A stretch of DNA of 32,937 nucleotides, from NCBI RefSeq assembly GCF_003501885.1, contig NZ_QWFA01000127.1, forward strand, positions 1 through 32,937, given 5' to 3'. This document shows, piece by piece, positions 30,160 through 32,937 of this stretch. Position numbers and translations under genes: made by a program. Each line of letters begins with the position of its first letter. Within the stretch, counting starts at the first letter, position 1. A model generated the notes under the pieces. That model worked only from the letters and a program-made list of their open reading frames with translations, did no database searches and was not told the origin of the DNA. Source of the stretch: Streptomyces globisporus. Its GTDB lineage: Bacteria > Actinomycetota > Actinomycetes > Streptomycetales > Streptomycetaceae.

Positions 30160-32796
30160 GTGAGCGGGCCGTACGTGCTGGGTCTCGGCGAGGTCGACGA
30201 GGATCGGGCCGGGCTCGTCGGCGGGAAAGGGGCCCATCTCGGTGCGCTCTCCCGGGTCGACGGAGTCCGGGTGCCGGACGGCTTCTGCGTGACGACGGAC
30301 GCCTTCCGGCGGGTCGTGGCGCGGGCTCCGGAGGTCGACGCGCTGCTCGACCGGCTGGCGGGCGCCGACCCGGACGACCGGGAGGCGGTCCGGGCACTGA
30401 GTGCGAAGGTCCGGCGGGCCGTCGAGGAGGCCGTGATCCCCGACGATCTCGCGGCCGGGATCATCGGGGCGGTCGCCCGGCTCGGCGAGGAGGCCGCGTA
30501 CGCCGTACGGTCCAGCGCCACGGCGGAGGACCTGCCGACGGCCTCGTTCGCCGGGCAGCAGGACACGTACCTGAACGTCGTGGGGCCCGCGGAGGTCCTC
30601 CGGCACGTCAGCCGGTGCTGGGCCTCGCTGTTCACCGAGCGGGCGGTGGTCTACCGGCGGCGCAACGGGATCGACGACCGTACGGTCCGGATGGCCGTGG
30701 TCGTCCAGCGCATGGTCCTCCCGGACGCGTCCGGGGTCCTGTTCACCGCCGACCCCGTCACGGGCCACCGGCGGACCGCCACCGTGGACGCCGGGTTCGG
30801 GCTCGGCGAGGCGCTGGTCTCCGGGCTGGTGAACCCCGACGTCCTCACCGTGCGGGACGGCGAGGTCATCGCCAGGACGATCGCCGTCAAGGAGCGTGCC
30901 GTTCACGCCCTGCCGGGTGGTGGTACGCGGGAGGTGACGGTCGAAGCGGGGCAGCGGGAGCGCCCGGCGCTGACCGATGCGCAGGCCGTGGAACTCGTAC
31001 GTCTCGGGCGGCGGATCGAGGCCCACTTCGGGTGTCCGCAGGACATCGAGTGGTGCCTGAACGACGACGGCTTCCGGATCGTGCAGAGCCGGCCGATCAC
31101 GACGCTGTTCCCCGTCCCCGACCCTGTACCCGTTCCGGAGGCTGCCGGCGGGCGGACCCCGAGCGTCTACGTCTCCGTCGGCCATCAGCAGATGATGACC
31201 GACGCCATGAATCCGCTGGGCTGGTCCATGTGGCAGCGCACCGCCATGGTGCCGATGCACGAGGCCGGCGGGCGGCTGTTCGTCGATGTCACCCCGCGGC
31301 TCGCCTCGCCCGCGTCCCGCGCCGCCCTCCTGGACGTGATGGGGAAGGGCGATCCGCTGGTCCGGGACGCTCTGGAAACGGTGCTGGAGCGGGGCGAGTT
31401 CGATCTGCCGGTTCCGGACGCGGGCCCCGTCGGCCCTCCGGCCGACGGCGCTCCTGAGGCGTCGGTGACGGAGGCCGATCCTGCCGTCGTCGCGGAGCTG
31501 GTCGAACGCAGTGAGACGTCCGTGGCCGCCCTGGAACGCGACATCCGGACGAAGAGCGGTCCGGAGCTGTTCGACTTCCTGGCGGAGGCCTTCGAGGAGC
31601 ACAAGCGCGTGCTCAGCGACCCGCTGAGCATGCGGGCGATCATGGCGGGGATGGAGGCCACGTGGTGGCTCAACGACAAGCTGGGGGAGTGGCTGGGCGA
31701 GAAGAACGCGGCTGACGCGCTCACGCTCTCCGCCCCGGGCAACATCACGTCCGAGATGGGTCTCGACCTGCTCGACGTGGCCGACGCGATCCGCCCGCAC
31801 CCTGAGGTGGTGGCGTTCCTGAACGGCGTCCAGGACGACGCCCACGGCGACGGTTTCCTGGACGGGCTCCTGAAACTGCCCGGCGGCAGTGCGGCACGCG
31901 AGGCGATCGGGACGTATCTCGCCCGCTACGGCATGCGCTGCGTCGCCGAGATCGACATCACGCGCCCCCGATGGAGCGAGCACCCCGCCACCCTGGTCCC
32001 GCTGATCCTCGACAACGTCCGGAACTTCGGGCCAGGTGCCGCCGAACGCCGCTTCGAGCAGGGCCGGTTGCGGGCGCTCCGGACCGAGCAGGACGTGCTG
32101 ACCCGGCTGCGGGCCCTGCCGGACGGGGAGCGGAAGGCCGACGAGACCAAGCGGATGATCGACCAGGTACGGGCCTTCGCCGGATACCGGGAGTACCCGA
32201 AGTACGGCATCGTCTGCCGCTATTTCCTCTACAAGCAGGCCCTGCTGGAGGAGGCCGGACGGCTCGTGCGGGACGGTGTGCTCGCCGAGCGGGAGGACGT
32301 CTTCCACCTCACCTTCCAGGAGCTGGAGGACGTCGTCCGTTCGCGCCGGGCCGACGACCGGCTCATCGCGCGGCGCAAGGAAGCGTTCCGGTCGTACGGG
32401 GCGCTCACCCCGCCCCGGGTGCTGACCTCGGACGGCGAGGCCGTCACCGGGTCGTACCGGCGTGACGACGTACCGGAGGGCGCACTGGCCGGTCTCGCGG
32501 TCTCCACCGGGAGCGTCGAGGGGCGGGCGCGCGTCATTCTCGACCTGGCCGACGCCGAGCTGGAAGAGGGCGACATCCTGGTCACGCGGTTCACCGACCC
32601 CAGCTGGTCCCCGCTGTTCCTCGGCGTCGCGGGGCTGGTGACGGAGGTGGGCGGCCTGATGACCCATGGGGCGGTGATCGCCCGCGAGTACGGCCTGCCC
32701 GCCGTCGTCGGCGTGGACCGGGCCACCCGGCTGATCCGGGACGGACAGCGCATCCGCGTGCACGGAACGGACGGATACGTCGAGATCCTGGACTGA
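30160..32796 (+). CDS. rph: Rifamycin-inactivating phosphotransferase (rifampin phosphotransferase)
   Basis: Rph transfers the beta-phosphate of ATP to the ansa-bridge hydroxyl of rifamycins and so confers resistance. The 878-residue protein has the N-terminal ATP-grasp half (GGKGAHLGALSR, YAVRSSATAEDLPTASFAGQ, ending in QSRPITTLFP), a central rifamycin-binding domain (about 330-750) and a C-terminal phosphohistidine domain with GGLMTHGAVIAREYG, catalytic His836. The central domain distinguishes it from PEP synthase, which it resembles at both ends. The GTG at 30160 has GAAGGGA 5 nt upstream and aligns with the family start; ATG 30091 would add 23 residues. The RAE upstream supports the call. 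Confidence 0.93.
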   Translation: MSGPYVLGLGEVDEDRAGLVGGKGAHLGALSRVDGVRVPDGFCVTTDAFRRVVARAPEVDALLDRLAGADPDDREAVRALSAKVRRAVEEAVIPDDLAAGIIGAVARLGEEAAYAVRSSATAEDLPTASFAGQQDTYLNVVGPAEVLRHVSRCWASLFTERAVVYRRRNGIDDRTVRMAVVVQRMVLPDASGVLFTADPVTGHRRTATVDAGFGLGEALVSGLVNPDVLTVRDGEVIARTIAVKERAVHALPGGGTREVTVEAGQRERPALTDAQAVELVRLGRRIEAHFGCPQDIEWCLNDDGFRIVQSRPITTLFPVPDPVPVPEAAGGRTPSVYVSVGHQQMMTDAMNPLGWSMWQRTAMVPMHEAGGRLFVDVTPRLASPASRAALLDVMGKGDPLVRDALETVLERGEFDLPVPDAGPVGPPADGAPEASVTEADPAVVAELVERSETSVAALERDIRTKSGPELFDFLAEAFEEHKRVLSDPLSMRAIMAGMEATWWLNDKLGEWLGEKNAADALTLSAPGNITSEMGLDLLDVADAIRPHPEVVAFLNGVQDDAHGDGFLDGLLKLPGGSAAREAIGTYLARYGMRCVAEIDITRPRWSEHPATLVPLILDNVRNFGPGAAERRFEQGRLRALRTEQDVLTRLRALPDGERKADETKRMIDQVRAFAGYREYPKYGIVCRYFLYKQALLEEAGRLVRDGVLAEREDVFHLTFQELEDVVRSRRADDRLIARRKEAFRSYGALTPPRVLTSDGEAVTGSYRRDDVPEGALAGLAVSTGSVEGRARVILDLADAELEEGDILVTRFTDPSWSPLFLGVAGLVTEVGGLMTHGAVIAREYGLPAVVGVDRATRLIRDGQRIRVHGTDGYVEILD

Positions 32797-32920
32797 CGGG
32801 GAGGAGGGGCGGGGCGCGCGGGACATTTGGGCTGCTTCCCGTGGGCGGGCAGACTGTGGGCGCTCTCCCCGGCCCCGCCCCGGCCGCCGGGCCCCGCTCC
32901 GCTCCCCGTCAGGAAACGCC

Positions 32921-32937
32921 GTGCCCCACCCCTCCGC
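32921..32937 (+). CDS. Possible start of the next gene (partial)
   Basis: GTG at 32921 is preceded by AGGAAA (32911-32916) at 4 nt and opens a frame (VPHPS) cut by the window edge. This is only a hint of a downstream gene. The 124 bp before it hold no other recognised feature. Confidence 0.25.

Noticed and set aside
30160..32796. Phosphoenolpyruvate synthase
   Set aside because: The N-terminal ATP-grasp and C-terminal His domains are shared, but the central domain is the rifamycin-binding type and the TIM-barrel PEP/pyruvate domain is missing.
30028..32826. 932-codon open frame antisense to rph
   Set aside because: It mirrors the rph codons with G/C third positions. The protein has long Asp/Arg/Gly-rich low-complexity stretches, as expected of antisense frames in GC-rich DNA.
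1..32937. CRISPR array, tRNA/rRNA genes, transposase or integrase
   Set aside because: No regularly spaced repeats, cloverleaf-like sequences or recombinase motifs were found on either strand.

Overview
The window is chromosomal DNA of a Streptomyces. The evidence is very high G+C with strong G/C bias at third codon positions, many GTG starts, leaderless-looking starts behind TANNNT -10 boxes, and a familiar streptomycete gene order: phoH-ybeY-corC-like, era, leuA behind a Leu leader peptide, recO-uppS, zur-znuB-znuC-znuA, glyS. No tRNA, rRNA, insertion sequence, integrase or CRISPR array was seen.

Positions 1-20,600 are mostly core. A PfkB-type sugar kinase (369-1487) follows a control region with a Crp-like site and a LacI-type palindrome. 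A tight plus-strand operon (1651-4870) holds phoH, ybeY, a CBS/CorC membrane protein and a YjbR/MmcQ protein. A DHA2-type efflux pump diverges from an XRE/MLTR-type regulator over a palindromic operator. Next come a cytidine-deaminase-like protein without its catalytic residues, era, and on the minus strand a protealysin-like M4 protease with its emfourin inhibitor. leuA has an attenuation-style leader. A TerB-like zinc-ribbon protein, recO and uppS follow. The zinc-uptake genes run on the minus strand; znuA has two Zur-type boxes on a leaderless promoter. Then come glyS, a small CxxC/HxxxxH protein and a DUF6243-type gene preceded by a 9-codon ORF and two tandem hairpins.

Positions 20,600-30,000 are accessory: short transcription units, hypothetical proteins and gene remnants. 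They include a protein with the N-terminal look of an extracellular contractile injection system (eCIS) cargo and an ART-like C-terminal half (21341-22321), an Asp/Gly calcium-binding repeat protein, membrane proteins, a dienelactone-hydrolase-like protein with Gly at the nucleophile position, an ART-like/HEAT-repeat fusion, an AAA_33/Pnkp-like kinase with Arg for the Walker A Lys, a secreted protein, an alpha/beta-hydrolase pseudogene, and a VOC protein divergent from a TetR regulator over overlapping promoters.

The right end is a rifamycin phosphotransferase gene (rph, 30160-32796) with a rifamycin-associated element (RAE) inverted repeat just upstream. The best candidates for something new are the ART-like/HEAT protein beside the atypical kinase (25146-26632), the possible orphan injection-system effector (21341), and the micro-ORF/hairpin leader at 20195-20326.
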